Source: Streptomyces sp. NRRL F-5135 (GTDB taxonomy: Bacteria; Actinomycetota; Actinomycetes; Streptomycetales; Streptomycetaceae). Taken from it: a stretch of 64,000 bases of DNA. The position numbers and the translations under genes are program-made. Under the pieces are notes generated by a model. It was not told where the DNA came from. It did no database searches and was given only the letters and a program-made list of their open reading frames with translations. Of the stretch, positions 32,895-42,512 are shown one piece after another; position 1 is the first letter of the stretch; the number at the start of each line of letters is the position of its first letter. Where the stretch lies: positions 1 through 64,000 of the forward strand of contig NZ_JOHR01000028.1 of the NCBI RefSeq assembly GCF_000719775.1, read 5' to 3'.

Positions 32895-33844
32895 CAGAGT
32901 CGGCCTTCGAGGAACTCGACGTCCACTTTGAATGTGGTGCTGCTGTCGACGCCGATCTTCCCGTTGTTCGAGGCCGCGGTCTTCATGCGGGCGACGATCG
33001 GCTGGTTCGTGCCGCGCATCACGGCTCCGGCGGTGGTGGTGAGGTCGATCGTTTCGACCATCTCGGTGTAGATGCGGCGCACGCCGGTGGACTGGTTGTC
33101 GTCGATGTTGACGCCCTGGGTGGCCTCGACGGTGCCGAGCATGAAGCGGAACCCGCCGAATACGTACCCGCCGTCGAGGCGGAGGTTCGTCACCCCGAAC
33201 ACGATCTTCGCTGTGGCGGCCCAGGACGGGATCGCGAGGGTCGCGAGGGTGGTGTTGGGGTGGGTGCGCCAGGTCTCGGAGGTGCCGCTGATCTCGACCA
33301 GGGACCCGGAGTAGTAGTAGGGGGTGAGGATGCGGTCCCGGCGGGGGTTCGCGATGGTCCGCAGGTCCTTGATGTACGCGTTGGTGATGGTGCCGGTGGA
33401 GGCGGGGATGTCGATCCGGCAGATGGGTACGGCCGAGTAGCCCGCCGGCACGGTCGTGGCCGTGGAGCTGACGTTCGGGATGACCTCCCAGAACACGATC
33501 GGGTCGACCGTCGGGTCGCGGTTGCCCTCGTAGGCGGGGTCTTCGACGCGGAGGACGACCATGTCGGAGCGGGCGGTCCCGCCGGTGGCGGCGATGTTCA
33601 CCGTGTCGGAGCCGATGTTGTACGCCGCGTAGGTGCCCTGGAACGGGTTGACGCGGCCGGTGATGACGGCGGATCCGGCTGCGATCTGGATGCCGCCGCC
33701 AGGGGTCGGCAGGGCGGACGCTTTCAGGTCCGTGCCGGTGGTGACGCCCTGCTGGGCGCGCGCCAGGTCCTTGACGAGCATCCGGAACTGCTGCGCGGTG
33801 TGGGTGCCGCCGGTGGTGGCGATCGGGATCGGATTCAGGGCCAC
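32894..33844 (-). CDS. Minor tail protein
   Basis: 316 aa, strand-rich throughout. The N-terminal part (QQFRMLVKDLARAQQGV, IQIAAGSAVITGRVNPFQ) resembles phage fibre-base or tail-tip proteins that present a mostly beta C-terminal domain. No enzymatic motif. Lies between the Dit-like and hub-like genes. Confidence 0.7.
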   Translation of the reverse strand: MALNPIPIATTGGTHTAQQFRMLVKDLARAQQGVTTGTDLKASALPTPGGGIQIAAGSAVITGRVNPFQGTYAAYNIGSDTVNIAATGGTARSDMVVLRVEDPAYEGNRDPTVDPIVFWEVIPNVSSTATTVPAGYSAVPICRIDIPASTGTITNAYIKDLRTIANPRRDRILTPYYYSGSLVEISGTSETWRTHPNTTLATLAIPSWAATAKIVFGVTNLRLDGGYVFGGFRFMLGTVEATQGVNIDDNQSTGVRRIYTEMVETIDLTTTAGAVMRGTNQPIVARMKTAASNNGKIGVDSSTTFKVDVEFLEGRL

Positions 33845-33854
33845 GGCTGTCTCC

Positions 33855-34751
33855 TCAGAGGGCCTTGTAGGCCGGCCACCAGGTGACGGCCAGGGTGCTG
33901 GTCAGGGTGTTGTCCGTGGCCGTCCACTGGAGTTCGTTGAGTCCGGGCGCCAGTTGGAACAGGTCGATGCGGGAGGTTGCGGAGAGGGGGGCGCCGCCGC
34001 CGTTGTTGCGGAGGACGGTGCGCCAGCCCGGCCGGGTGTCGATCTCCACCCACTCCCCCGCGGTGAGCGTCGTCTGGACGGTCAGGGTGCGTCCGCTGGC
34101 CACGTGCGTGATCTTCGGGTTCGCGCACGGTCCCGCGATGCGGAGCACGGGCCAGGTGGGGGCCGTGCCCTCGACGTCGAGCCAGCCGGGCCGGCCGACC
34201 GACTCGGGGTTCCCGGCGATGACGAACGGGAACTGGAGCGGGAAGGTGATGCCGCCCTGGGTGACCGCGCCGAGCGGGATGCTCGTGGTGCCGGGGGTGT
34301 CGGCGTAGTACAGGTGGTCCTGGCCCTGGAACTCGATGTCCAGGGGGATCCAGCCGTGGATGGCCTTGGTGATGTCCGGCTCGAGCTTGCGGAGCCGTCC
34401 GCGTACCGTGCGGGCGGTGCGGCCGGGGTATTTCAGGCGCAGGTCCATGGTGGTGCCGCCCTGCCCTCGGACGGCCGGGGTGTCGGCCAGGTCCTGGAGC
34501 GCGGCCAGCACGTTCAGCGCGGTCGTGCGGTCGCCGGGGGTGCGGATCGCGGCGTCGATCCGGATGGTGCGTCCGCTGTAGCGGTCCGGGCCGAGCCACA
34601 GCCCGTCCTCCCCCGGCGGCTCCACGTCCGCGGTGCGCAGCGGCGGCTGGCCGAGCCCTTCGATCGCGGCGACGGTGACGGGGGTGCCGCGGCCGATGAG
34701 GATGTTGCCGAGCTGATGCTGGCCGTCCTCGAGCTGGATGGGTGTGGTCAT
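33855..34751 (-). CDS. Distal-tail (Dit)-like minor tail protein
   Basis: 298 aa. The N-terminal half has a Dit-like fold pattern (GPDRYSGRTIRIDAAIRTPGDR, ALNVLAALQDLAD, DIEFQGQDHLYY), and the second half is a galectin-like beta region (HVASGRTLTVQTTLTAGEW, LAPGLNELQW). Directly downstream of the tape measure gene, the usual place for Dit. It would form the hub ring joining tube and tip. Confidence 0.8.
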   Translation of the reverse strand: MTTPIQLEDGQHQLGNILIGRGTPVTVAAIEGLGQPPLRTADVEPPGEDGLWLGPDRYSGRTIRIDAAIRTPGDRTTALNVLAALQDLADTPAVRGQGGTTMDLRLKYPGRTARTVRGRLRKLEPDITKAIHGWIPLDIEFQGQDHLYYADTPGTTSIPLGAVTQGGITFPLQFPFVIAGNPESVGRPGWLDVEGTAPTWPVLRIAGPCANPKITHVASGRTLTVQTTLTAGEWVEIDTRPGWRTVLRNNGGGAPLSATSRIDLFQLAPGLNELQWTATDNTLTSTLAVTWWPAYKAL

Positions 34752-37700
34752 CGTGCTCGGGTTCCTCCTCGTGCGAGGCGCCGTAGCTGGTAGGCGTTGT
34801 CGGCGTCGATGCGTGCGGCGAGGTCCCGGTCGGTTCGGTCGGCCAGGTGCCAGTGCTGCTCGCCTACGAGGGGGCCCTGTTCGCGGATGATGACGATCCG
34901 TCCGCCGTCGGCGGCGCCGGCGGGGGTGAGGCCGACGCCGAACCGGCCGGCGACGTCACGGAGGACGGCCGTGGCGCCGGCGCGCTTGTTCGGGCCGAGG
35001 GGGATGTACGCTTCGCCGCCGGTCGAGGGCTCGGCGAAGGTGAGCGCGCCGGCGCGGGTGGAGTAGAGCCCGGGCCGGATGCCGCCGTCCGCGTAGGAGA
35101 GGCCCTTGTTCGCGCGGGCCAGGTCGGTGAGGAACTGGGTGGCGCGGGAGCCGAGCGCGGTTTTGATCTGGCCGGACGCTTTCGTGGCGGTGGCGATGAT
35201 CTCGTCTTCTCCGAGGCCGGTGGTGTCGGCGACGGTGTGGATGCCGGTCTTGCTGGTCTTGATCGCGGCGATGATCGCAACGAGCTGCTGCACCTGCTCG
35301 GTAGTCAGGGAGTTGTTCGCGGTCTTCGCGGCGCTGTTCGCCGACGACGCCTTCTTGCCGTCCTTCACCGCGGCGGCGGCGAGCTCCATGGCCGCCTGGT
35401 CGCCCTGTGCGGCAAGCTGCTTGGCGAGGTCGCCGTACCCCTTCGCCGACAGGGTGATCAGGTTCTTCGCGAACGAGGCATCAGCGGTGTTCGCCTTGGA
35501 CAGCTGGCGGGTGTAGTCCGTCAGCGACGCCTTCGCCGTGGCGGCGAGGCCGCGCAGCGCGGCCGCCATCTCGTTGAGGTACTTCGTGGACCCTCCTGCC
35601 ATCTTCTTGGCGAGGGCGACCCCGTCCTTGCCCATCGAGGCGAGGGCGTCGGCGACGTCTCCGCCGGCACGGTCCGCGACCTTCGCGAGGTCGGCGTTCC
35701 ATGCCTGGGTGGCTTTGCTGTTGGCCTTGAGCTGGGTCTCGACGGTCTTCAGGTCGAAGTACTCGACGTCCTTGGTGGTGGTCTTGCCCTTCGACTTGAC
35801 CTTGACCTTCTTGGTCTTGTGCCCGGCTTGCCCGGCGTCGGACGCGGAGTACAGGGAGCCGGTCTGCGGGTCGTAGCGCCAGTCCGTGACCGACCCGTCC
35901 GCGTTCCACTGGATGCGTGTGGGGTCGCCGCCGAGGCGCCGTACGGTCTCTTCGGCGATGGCGCGGGAGCGGGGCCGTTTGCCGGGGGCGAGGGGGATGT
36001 AGGACTCGCCGCCGGTCTCTTCCTCGGCCCAGACGCGCCAGGCTCCGGCCGGGGCGATCTGTGCGACGTGGTTCTCGGGGCGGCGTGCGTTCATGCCGCC
36101 TGCGGCGTAGGCGGTGTAGATGTTGCCGTCGGCGTTCGCGCTGGCGCCGGAGAGCCACTGCTGGCCAGGCTGTTTCCCGGTGGACACGTACTTGGAGTAG
36201 GTGGTGATGGTGACGGTCTTGCTCCTGAGTCCTTCGATCGCGCGGCGCAGCGCGTCCACGCCGGCCCGCGCGCCGCCTGTGGGGGCGCTGATCGTGACGG
36301 TTTTGCCCTTGGTGGTGCGGATTTTGAAGCCGAGGGCTTCGAGCTGCTGGCGCGCTTCGGCGGTCGGGGCGCGCATGGTGAGGGTCTTGCCGTTGGTGGC
36401 CCGGAGTTTGGCCTGGATGGTCTCGAGTTCGCGGATGGCTTCCGCGCTGGGGGCCTTGATGGGCAGGGTCTTGCCGTTGGTCTGTCCGAGCTTGCTGATC
36501 AGCGCGTCGAGTTCCGCGCGTGCGGCAGCGGTCGGGGCGGTGATCTTGTATTCGCGGGTGCCGGGGATCAGCTTGATCTGGTAGCCGATGTCCTCAAGTT
36601 CCTTCTTCGCGTCCGCGCCGAGAGCGTCGACCTTGATGGTCTTCTTGTCGGGGAACTGCTGGAACTCGGCCTGGACTGCGAGGAGCTCGGCGAGGGTGCT
36701 GTCGACGCCTTCGGTCTGGAGGAGGATCGACACCTGGCCGGGGATGAGGCCCATGGCGTCGGCGACGCCGGCCGCTTCCTTCTTGGACAGGCCGTAGCCC
36801 TCGGCCAGCTTCAGGGCAGAGGTCCGGGCGTCCTGCATTTCCTTGCGGGCGGCGGCGATCGAGTCGGGGACGCTCTTGCCCTGGGACTGGGCGAAGTCGT
36901 AGGCGGCGAGCGCGGCGGACGCGGAGCTGTCGGCGATGCTGTTGAGGGTATTGAACAGCTGCTGGCCGTTCTTCGTGGTCGTGTCGAGGGCGCCGCCGAT
37001 CCCGATGAGCTGCTTGCCCCAGCCGTTGCTGCGGTCGATGCCTGCGGCCATCGCCTCGTTGGCCTGCGTGATGGCCTCGTTCACGCGGGCCTGCGCGGCC
37101 TGGAGGGAGACGCTGCCGCCGGACAGCAGGTCGAGTGCGTCCCGTAGCGCGCGGGTGCGGGAGTCGGCGTCGGCGGTCTTGTCGGCGAGCGCCGCGACCG
37201 CGTCCTTCAGCCGGTCGTACGCGGTCGTGCTGGCCGCGCCCTTAACGCCCTCGTTGAAGGACTTGGCGTCGGCGGCGGCCTTCTGGAAGTCGCCGCCGAG
37301 CCCGCCGAGGGCCTTGCGGAGGTCGTCGGCGGCCCGGCCCTGCACCGTGTACGCCTCGCTGGTCTGCCCGGTCTCCGGGTCCATGACGAGGGTCTTCTGC
37401 GCAGTCGCGGTCGCGGCGAGTTCCCGGCGGAGCTTGCTCAGGGAGCTGCCCTGATTGGTGTAGGCGTCCACGAGGGCGGACATGGGGACTTTCGCGGTGC
37501 GGGCGAGGTCGACCAAGCGCTGCTGCCCGTCGAGGGTCGTCTTGACCTTCTGCGCCATCAGGTTCTCGGCGGCGATTGCCCGGACGTTCTCGTCGACGGC
37601 GCCGTTGGATTCGCGGAGGGCCTGCGCGAGGTTGGAGATCTGCTGCTGATGCTCGGCGGCCGCTGCGGCGGCCTTCTGCTGCCGGGACGCGAGGAGACCA

Positions 37701-39994
37701 AGGCCGACGGTCGCTACGGTGAGGGCGACACCCCACGGTCCGCCCATGGCGCCCATGAGGCCGCCCATCGCGGTCCGCAGCCCGGTGCCGGCCGCCGCGG
37801 TGACGCCGCGCAGCGCGCCGCCGAACCCGGCCGCCTGCGTGGAGGCGGTGCGGAAGCTCTGGCCCATTCGGCCGATGACGGGCACGTGAGCTTGGAGGGT
37901 GGCGACGGCCGCGCCGTAGCGGGAGAGGGACTGGCCGGAGGCGGCGGCGAGGGTCCGCTGGAGCGCCATCTGCTGGTTCAGGGACCGGAAGGAGCCGGTG
38001 AGGCGTCCGCCGACGGTGCTGGCGAGTCCTTGCGCGATGGGGCCGACGCGCCGCATCAGCAGCATCGCGAACACCGCGGTCTGCACGGGTCCGGGCAGGC
38101 TGCCGAAGAGGGAGACGAGGCCGCCGATCAGGTGCCCGAGGGGGCCGAGGAGGCCCGACAGGGTGGAGACGGCGGAGGCTGCGGTGTCGAGGGCGTAGAC
38201 GGCGATGTCGAGGGCGGTGGCGGCGCCGGATCCTTCCGACGCGACGTCGCCGAGCGCACTGATGACGGGCTCGGCGCCCGCGGCGAGGTTGGTGAGGACG
38301 TCCACGACCGCTTGGCCGGCGCTGAGCAGGACGTGGAGGGCGGAGGCTACCGCGTCGCCGCCGAACTCCTCGAACGGGGTGAGCATGCGGCTGGCGGCGT
38401 CGCCGATGTCGGCGAACTGCTTGCGGGCGGCGTCCGCGATGTCCGGGCCGAACAAGGTCGCCGCGTCGTTGAGGTAGTCGAAGAAGTTTTCGATCTTCGG
38501 GGTTGCGGTGGCGAGACTGGCGGTGATGCCACGGGTGAGGTACTCCAGGCCAGGCGCGATGCCGTCGTAGATGGTCAGGCCGGTCTGCTTGGCCTGGGTC
38601 TTCAGCTGGAGCATCGCGCCGGCGAGTCCTTTGCCTTTGGCGGCGGCGATGTCGGAGGCGGCCCCGGTGTCGGATACGGCCGCCATCAGCGCGTCAAAAG
38701 AGTCGACTCCCTGGTGGGCCAGGGCGATCGCACCGGACATTGCTGGTTTGCCCATGCTCTTCTTCACCGCGGCGGTGAAGTCCTGCTGGCTCATCTCGTG
38801 CTGGGCTTTGGACAGGCCGTCGATGACGTAGCGCAGGCCCTTGAACTTCCCTTGGGCGTCCCACGCTTCGATGCCCATGGCCTTGAGACCTTTGATCATC
38901 TGCGGGGTCGGTGCGGCGAGGTTCGCGAGCATGCCGCGCAGGGTGGTGCCGGCGGTCTGGCCGAGGATGCCGGCCTTGCCGAGCATGCCGACCGCGGACG
39001 CCGCCTCGCGCATGTTCACGCCGAGCCCGTGGGCGACGGGCCCGGCGTACTTCATCGCGTAGTAGATGTCGATGATGTCGCCGGACGCGGCGTTCGCGGT
39101 CGCGGCGAGGGTGTCGGCGGCGACGCCGGCCTGGTCGGCGCCCATGCCGAACTGGTCCATCATGTCGCCGAGGTACTTGGCGGAGTCGGCGGCGTTGACC
39201 TGGGCGGCTGAGGCCAGCGTGAGGGAGGCGCGGGTGGAGGAGATCGCCTGGTCGGTGCGGAAGCCGGCCTTGGCCAGCTCGACCATCGCCTCCGCCGCAT
39301 CCGCCGCGGTGGCGCCGGGCAGGGTGAGGTCGTTGCCGAGCTGCGCGGCGGTGGCGGCGGCCCGCTGCATCTGTATGCCGGTGGCGCCGGTGACGGCGCC
39401 GAACGTGTTCATCGCCTGCTGGTACTCGTTGCCGTTCTCGACGAGCTTGTCGACCCCCATCACCAGGGCGCCGCCGGACAGGAGCGCGGCGGCGCCCGTC
39501 AGCTGGTGACGGAGCCGGCCAGTCTCGTCGGCGTAGCGGCGCATGGCGAGGACACCGCGGTCGCCGATCCGGCCCATGTGCGTCGAGGCGTTCTGGGCGG
39601 CTTGTGCGAGACGGAGCAGGTCGCGGACGGCGGTGTCGATCTGCCCGGACATGCGGGCCAGGTCCCGGCCGGCGGTGCGGGACTGTGTGCCGAGGCGAGT
39701 GACGTTGCGGTCGGCAGTGCGGGCGGCGTCCGCGTACCGGTTGATGCTGCGGGCTGCGGTGCGCGTGTTGTCGCCGAGCCGGTTGATGTGCCGGGCGGCG
39801 GTGTTCGCTTCGCGGCCGAGGGCGCGGATCCGGCGCGCGGTGCTGTCGGCGTCCCGGCCGAAGCTGCGGAGTTCGGTGCGGGCGGTCCGGGCGGCGGTGC
39901 CGAGCGTGCGGGCGTGGGTGGCGGACTGCCGTAGCTCGCGGACGAGGCTGCCGCCATGCGCCCGCAGGTCGACACTGAGGTTCCAGTTCGCCAC
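34748..39994 (-). CDS. Tape measure protein
   Basis: 1748 aa, the longest gene here. The N-terminal 130 residues are an Arg/Ala coiled region with repeated RTA-type heptads. The middle has hydrophobic stretches that could span a membrane (residues about 640-800) and several Ala/Gly-rich helical parts. Near residues 1120-1265 there are short tandem repeats of about 35 residues. GGESYIPLAPGKR and GGEAYIPLGPNKR occur once each toward the end. Tape measure length sets tail length and the protein is ejected with the DNA. No lytic domain was recognised. Confidence 0.95.
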   Translation of the reverse strand: MANWNLSVDLRAHGGSLVRELRQSATHARTLGTAARTARTELRSFGRDADSTARRIRALGREANTAARHINRLGDNTRTAARSINRYADAARTADRNVTRLGTQSRTAGRDLARMSGQIDTAVRDLLRLAQAAQNASTHMGRIGDRGVLAMRRYADETGRLRHQLTGAAALLSGGALVMGVDKLVENGNEYQQAMNTFGAVTGATGIQMQRAAATAAQLGNDLTLPGATAADAAEAMVELAKAGFRTDQAISSTRASLTLASAAQVNAADSAKYLGDMMDQFGMGADQAGVAADTLAATANAASGDIIDIYYAMKYAGPVAHGLGVNMREAASAVGMLGKAGILGQTAGTTLRGMLANLAAPTPQMIKGLKAMGIEAWDAQGKFKGLRYVIDGLSKAQHEMSQQDFTAAVKKSMGKPAMSGAIALAHQGVDSFDALMAAVSDTGAASDIAAAKGKGLAGAMLQLKTQAKQTGLTIYDGIAPGLEYLTRGITASLATATPKIENFFDYLNDAATLFGPDIADAARKQFADIGDAASRMLTPFEEFGGDAVASALHVLLSAGQAVVDVLTNLAAGAEPVISALGDVASEGSGAATALDIAVYALDTAASAVSTLSGLLGPLGHLIGGLVSLFGSLPGPVQTAVFAMLLMRRVGPIAQGLASTVGGRLTGSFRSLNQQMALQRTLAAASGQSLSRYGAAVATLQAHVPVIGRMGQSFRTASTQAAGFGGALRGVTAAAGTGLRTAMGGLMGAMGGPWGVALTVATVGLGLLASRQQKAAAAAAEHQQQISNLAQALRESNGAVDENVRAIAAENLMAQKVKTTLDGQQRLVDLARTAKVPMSALVDAYTNQGSSLSKLRRELAATATAQKTLVMDPETGQTSEAYTVQGRAADDLRKALGGLGGDFQKAAADAKSFNEGVKGAASTTAYDRLKDAVAALADKTADADSRTRALRDALDLLSGGSVSLQAAQARVNEAITQANEAMAAGIDRSNGWGKQLIGIGGALDTTTKNGQQLFNTLNSIADSSASAALAAYDFAQSQGKSVPDSIAAARKEMQDARTSALKLAEGYGLSKKEAAGVADAMGLIPGQVSILLQTEGVDSTLAELLAVQAEFQQFPDKKTIKVDALGADAKKELEDIGYQIKLIPGTREYKITAPTAAARAELDALISKLGQTNGKTLPIKAPSAEAIRELETIQAKLRATNGKTLTMRAPTAEARQQLEALGFKIRTTKGKTVTISAPTGGARAGVDALRRAIEGLRSKTVTITTYSKYVSTGKQPGQQWLSGASANADGNIYTAYAAGGMNARRPENHVAQIAPAGAWRVWAEEETGGESYIPLAPGKRPRSRAIAEETVRRLGGDPTRIQWNADGSVTDWRYDPQTGSLYSASDAGQAGHKTKKVKVKSKGKTTTKDVEYFDLKTVETQLKANSKATQAWNADLAKVADRAGGDVADALASMGKDGVALAKKMAGGSTKYLNEMAAALRGLAATAKASLTDYTRQLSKANTADASFAKNLITLSAKGYGDLAKQLAAQGDQAAMELAAAAVKDGKKASSANSAAKTANNSLTTEQVQQLVAIIAAIKTSKTGIHTVADTTGLGEDEIIATATKASGQIKTALGSRATQFLTDLARANKGLSYADGGIRPGLYSTRAGALTFAEPSTGGEAYIPLGPNKRAGATAVLRDVAGRFGVGLTPAGAADGGRIVIIREQGPLVGEQHWHLADRTDRDLAARIDADNAYQLRRLARGGTRAR
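36200..36640 (-). repeat. Tandem protein repeats inside the tape measure gene
   Basis: Four to five units of about 33-36 residues, each ending in a form of TNGKTLxxxAPSAEAxxELExI (examples: GKTLPIKAP, GKTLTMRAP, GKTVTISAP). Such repeats in tape measure proteins often change number between related phages. Confidence 0.7.
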
Positions 39995-40021
39995 CGAGCC
40001 CTCCCTCCCCTTCTTTCGTCG

Positions 40022-40977
40022 TCAGTCGTCGTCCCGGCGGCGGCGCCGCTGGTTCTTCAGGTCGCGTTCGGCTTGCAGGGCGGCGTGAACGGACACTGGT
40101 ATGAGCGTGATCTTCCGGCCGTTGGTGCTTTCGCTGCTCTTGGCGAGTTCGTCCTGCTTGTCGGCGATGACTTCGCAGCCCACGCACAGTTGGACCGACG
40201 CGGCGTAGGCGTCTTCTTCGCCTTCTCCTCCGTGGTCCCAGTCGTCGTAGCGGGTGCCGCACTGCGGACAAACGGTGCGCTGGTACTCCCGGTAGGCGAG
40301 GGCCTTTTCCCGGTCGCGGGCCGTCCAGGTTCCGGTCCCGATGCCGCGGAACTGGCTGTGGGGGATGCCCCAGCGGTCGCACAGCTCGAGTTCGGCCCGG
40401 AACTGGTCATCGTGGATCAGCCTTTTCCCAGATCGGACCGGGTGGTCTGCTGCACGGACAGGGCCGCGTTGAACAGGGCGTTCGCTTCGGCGAGGGACCA
40501 GGTGTCGAGGAGTTCCTGCGCTTCGTCGACGGTCATGCCGTCGACGCTGGCGGCGGAGATCAGCGCGGCATGGAAGCTGGGGGCCCAGTCCCGGCCTTCC
40601 TCCTGCTCTTCCTCGGTCGGCTTGTGCTCGGCGTAGAGGGCTTCCATCGCGGTGCGGGGCAGGGCGCGGAGCCGGATCGGGATGGCCGCGGCGTCGTAGG
40701 CCGTCTTCGCGGCCGTCCACTCTTCCCGGGCGGCGTCGGCTTCCTTCTGCGCGTCCGTGTCGCCGTCGGTGGTGGTGTTCAGGAGGGTCTCGGCGGTGTC
40801 CTTGGCGCGGGCCGCACGGTCGTAGCGGCGCTTGACGTCCAGGTCGTCGCAGACGGTGAAGACGGCCTCGGCGAGGCGCCGGTCCCGCAGGCGCTGCATC
40901 TTCGCGGCCCAGTGCGCGTCCTGGGCGACGGCGGCCGCGGGCGGCTCGGAGGTGGTCGGCTTGCGGCTGGTGGGCAT
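40022..40977 (-). CDS. Tail assembly chaperone, long form (GT-type -1 frameshift product)
   Basis: Joins 40977-40423 to 40423-40022 by a -1 slip at the GGGAAAA heptamer, giving about 318 aa. The T extension begins RLIHDDQFRAELELC and carries two cysteine pairs (CPQCG and CVGC) that could bind zinc. As in lambda gpG/gpGT, the long form would recruit tail tube protein to the tape measure. The downstream frame has no credible start of its own, which supports the frameshift. Confidence 0.8.
40417..40977 (-). CDS. Tail assembly chaperone, short form (G-type)
   Basis: 186 aa from MPTSRKPTTSE. Helical, charged, with a C-terminal SLAEANALFNAALSVQQ region typical of these chaperones. It ends in LGKG two codons past the slippery site. 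Located directly upstream of the tape measure gene and downstream of the major tail protein, the conserved siphovirus order. Confidence 0.85.
   Translation of the reverse strand: MPTSRKPTTSEPPAAAVAQDAHWAAKMQRLRDRRLAEAVFTVCDDLDVKRRYDRAARAKDTAETLLNTTTDGDTDAQKEADAAREEWTAAKTAYDAAAIPIRLRALPRTAMEALYAEHKPTEEEQEEGRDWAPSFHAALISAASVDGMTVDEAQELLDTWSLAEANALFNAALSVQQTTRSDLGKG
40423..40429 (-). other. Programmed -1 frameshift site
   Basis: The minus strand reads G GGA AAA in the zero frame, a canonical X-XXY-YYZ heptamer. After the slip the next codon is AGG, giving LGK-RLIHDD in place of LGKG-stop. Confidence 0.8.
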
Positions 40978-41081
40978 GATGAGGGGTTCCTCCGTCAGGG
41001 GAAGGGGACCCGGCCGGGCGCCGTGCGGCGCCCCTTCCCGAACGCGTCGGGCCCGGCCGGGAGCTGAGAGGGGCGGCGGGG

Positions 41082-41555
41082 TCAGGTGGCGGCCGGTACG
41101 GGCGCGTCGAGGGCCGGGGTGTCGGTGATCGCGAACTTGACCATCCACTTGGCGGCCTCGTTGTCCACGGTGATCGTGGACGACTTGGAGGCGACGGTCA
41201 CCGGGTAGACGTCCATCGAGTTCGAGGCCGGGACGTCGCCCTTGCGGAGGATGATGATGAACCCGGTGGTGCCCTTTGCGAGGGTCTCTTCGAGTTCGTC
41301 GGCGGCGCTGTCCTCGTAGAAAGTGAGGGTGGAGTCGGCGGCCTGGTCGTCGCCCTCGATCTTCGCGGTGAACTTCGACTCGAGGTCAGGCGTCTCGATG
41401 GTCTGGTTCTCGAGGGCGAACCCGTCGACCGCAGCGAGGGCCTTGGTGAGCTTCGTGGCGCCGGCCAGTTCGGTGCGGGTGGGGATGTAGGAGGGGGCGG
41501 CGATGGTCGTCGCGAACAGGATCTTCGTGACGCCCTTGCGGGAGAACCTGGGCAT
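41082..41555 (-). CDS. Major tail protein
   Basis: 157 aa from MPRFSRKG. Compact and strand-rich: IPTRTELAGATKLTKALAAV, LESKFTAKIEGDDQAADSTL, GFIIILRKGD, MDVYPVTVASKS and WMVKFAITDTPALDAPVP. This matches the tail-tube fold of siphoviruses and lies between tail terminator and chaperone genes. Expected to be an abundant virion protein. Confidence 0.85.
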   Translation of the reverse strand: MPRFSRKGVTKILFATTIAAPSYIPTRTELAGATKLTKALAAVDGFALENQTIETPDLESKFTAKIEGDDQAADSTLTFYEDSAADELEETLAKGTTGFIIILRKGDVPASNSMDVYPVTVASKSSTITVDNEAAKWMVKFAITDTPALDAPVPAAT

Positions 41556-41676
41556 GGCGGGGACCCCTTGTCCCGGGGCCCCGTCGGAGCCCCTGCTGTG
41601 GCGGTTGTCGTCTCGGCCACGAGGTGGCACGTCCGCGTGGGGTCCCGCCGCGGTGCGGTCAAACGCCTGAACCAGG

Positions 41677-42126
41677 TCAGGCGGGCGTCAGGTCGAACCT
41701 GAAGCGCTGCACGTAGGTCATGATTCCATCTGCCGGGTCGCTTGTTCCCCCCGGTTCCGTGTCGAGGTCGCGACACATGACGCTGGCCCCGGGCACCACC
41801 AGAGGATGCCGCCACGCTCCGGTCGCCGGATCGCGGCCGAGGAGCGCGGTGCGGGCACGGTCGGCCATCAGCTCGACCTGGTCCAGCATTCCGGCGGAGC
41901 CCTTCACGCCGGGGGCCGGGGCGGACACGGAGGTCACCTGGTACACGAAGGACGCGTCCTCGTGTTCGTCGGCGAACGGCGCCCCGGAGACGGTGCTGTC
42001 GACGGCGTACAGCAGGTAGTAGTGCTGCGGGCCGCCGAGCGGCATCCGGCCCCGGCCGACCGGGATGCTGGTGGCCGTGGCGAGGAGGTCGGCGACCGCC
42101 GCGGTGACCGGGAGGCGTTCGATCAC
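41677..42126 (-). CDS. Tail terminator / tail completion protein
   Basis: 149 aa; GTG 42126 overlaps the upstream stop (GTGA). Helix-strand pattern: VADLLATATSIPVGRG, HYYLLYAVDST, FVYQVTSVSAPAPG, QVELMADRARTALLGR, YVQRFRFDLTPA. Size and position match gpU-type terminators that cap the tail tube and join it to the head. Confidence 0.7.
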   Translation of the reverse strand: MIERLPVTAAVADLLATATSIPVGRGRMPLGGPQHYYLLYAVDSTVSGAPFADEHEDASFVYQVTSVSAPAPGVKGSAGMLDQVELMADRARTALLGRDPATGAWRHPLVVPGASVMCRDLDTEPGGTSDPADGIMTYVQRFRFDLTPA

Positions 42127-42512
42127 GACAGGATCTCCCTCACGGCCAGCGCTACCTGCCCGCGCAGCACGGTGGTGATGACGGGCAGGGCCGGGCCGGC
42201 GTGCGGGAACGGTGGCTGGTGGTAGGTCCGGCCGAGTGAGTCGGTCATGCCCATGAACCCGAACTCCAGGCGCCGGCCCTGCGGGGCCGCGGTGCCGATG
42301 GTGCATTGCGCACCGTACGGGATGCGGTTGGTGACGCTGCGCCAGGAGTTGCGGTACTGGCCGGTGATGACGTTCGGGCCGGGGCGGTCGGAGGCGTTGC
42401 CGCGGATCCGGGCGTTGCCGATCGTCCCGGTGTGCTTCACCGCCTGGTAGAGGGTGTTCCCGACGCGGTCGCTGGCGTGCTCGAGTCGGTCGGCGAGTTC
42501 GTCGGGGGTCAT
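42123..42512 (-). CDS. HK97 gp10-like neck protein
   Basis: 129 aa. Starts MTPDELADRLEHASDRVGN, followed by a short strand domain (ITGQYRNSWRSV, YGAQCTIGTAAP, LEFGFMG). The layout of a helix followed by a beta-rich domain, and the position between stopper and terminator genes, point to the gp10-like family. Coupled on both sides by four-base overlaps. Confidence 0.7.
   Translation of the reverse strand: MTPDELADRLEHASDRVGNTLYQAVKHTGTIGNARIRGNASDRPGPNVITGQYRNSWRSVTNRIPYGAQCTIGTAAPQGRRLEFGFMGMTDSLGRTYHQPPFPHAGPALPVITTVLRGQVALAVREILS

Noticed and set aside
34847..37147. A 766-codon Gly/Val/Leu-rich rightward frame within the tape measure gene
   Set aside because: Composition matches the antisense of third-position-GC coding sequence; no start signal and no known motif.
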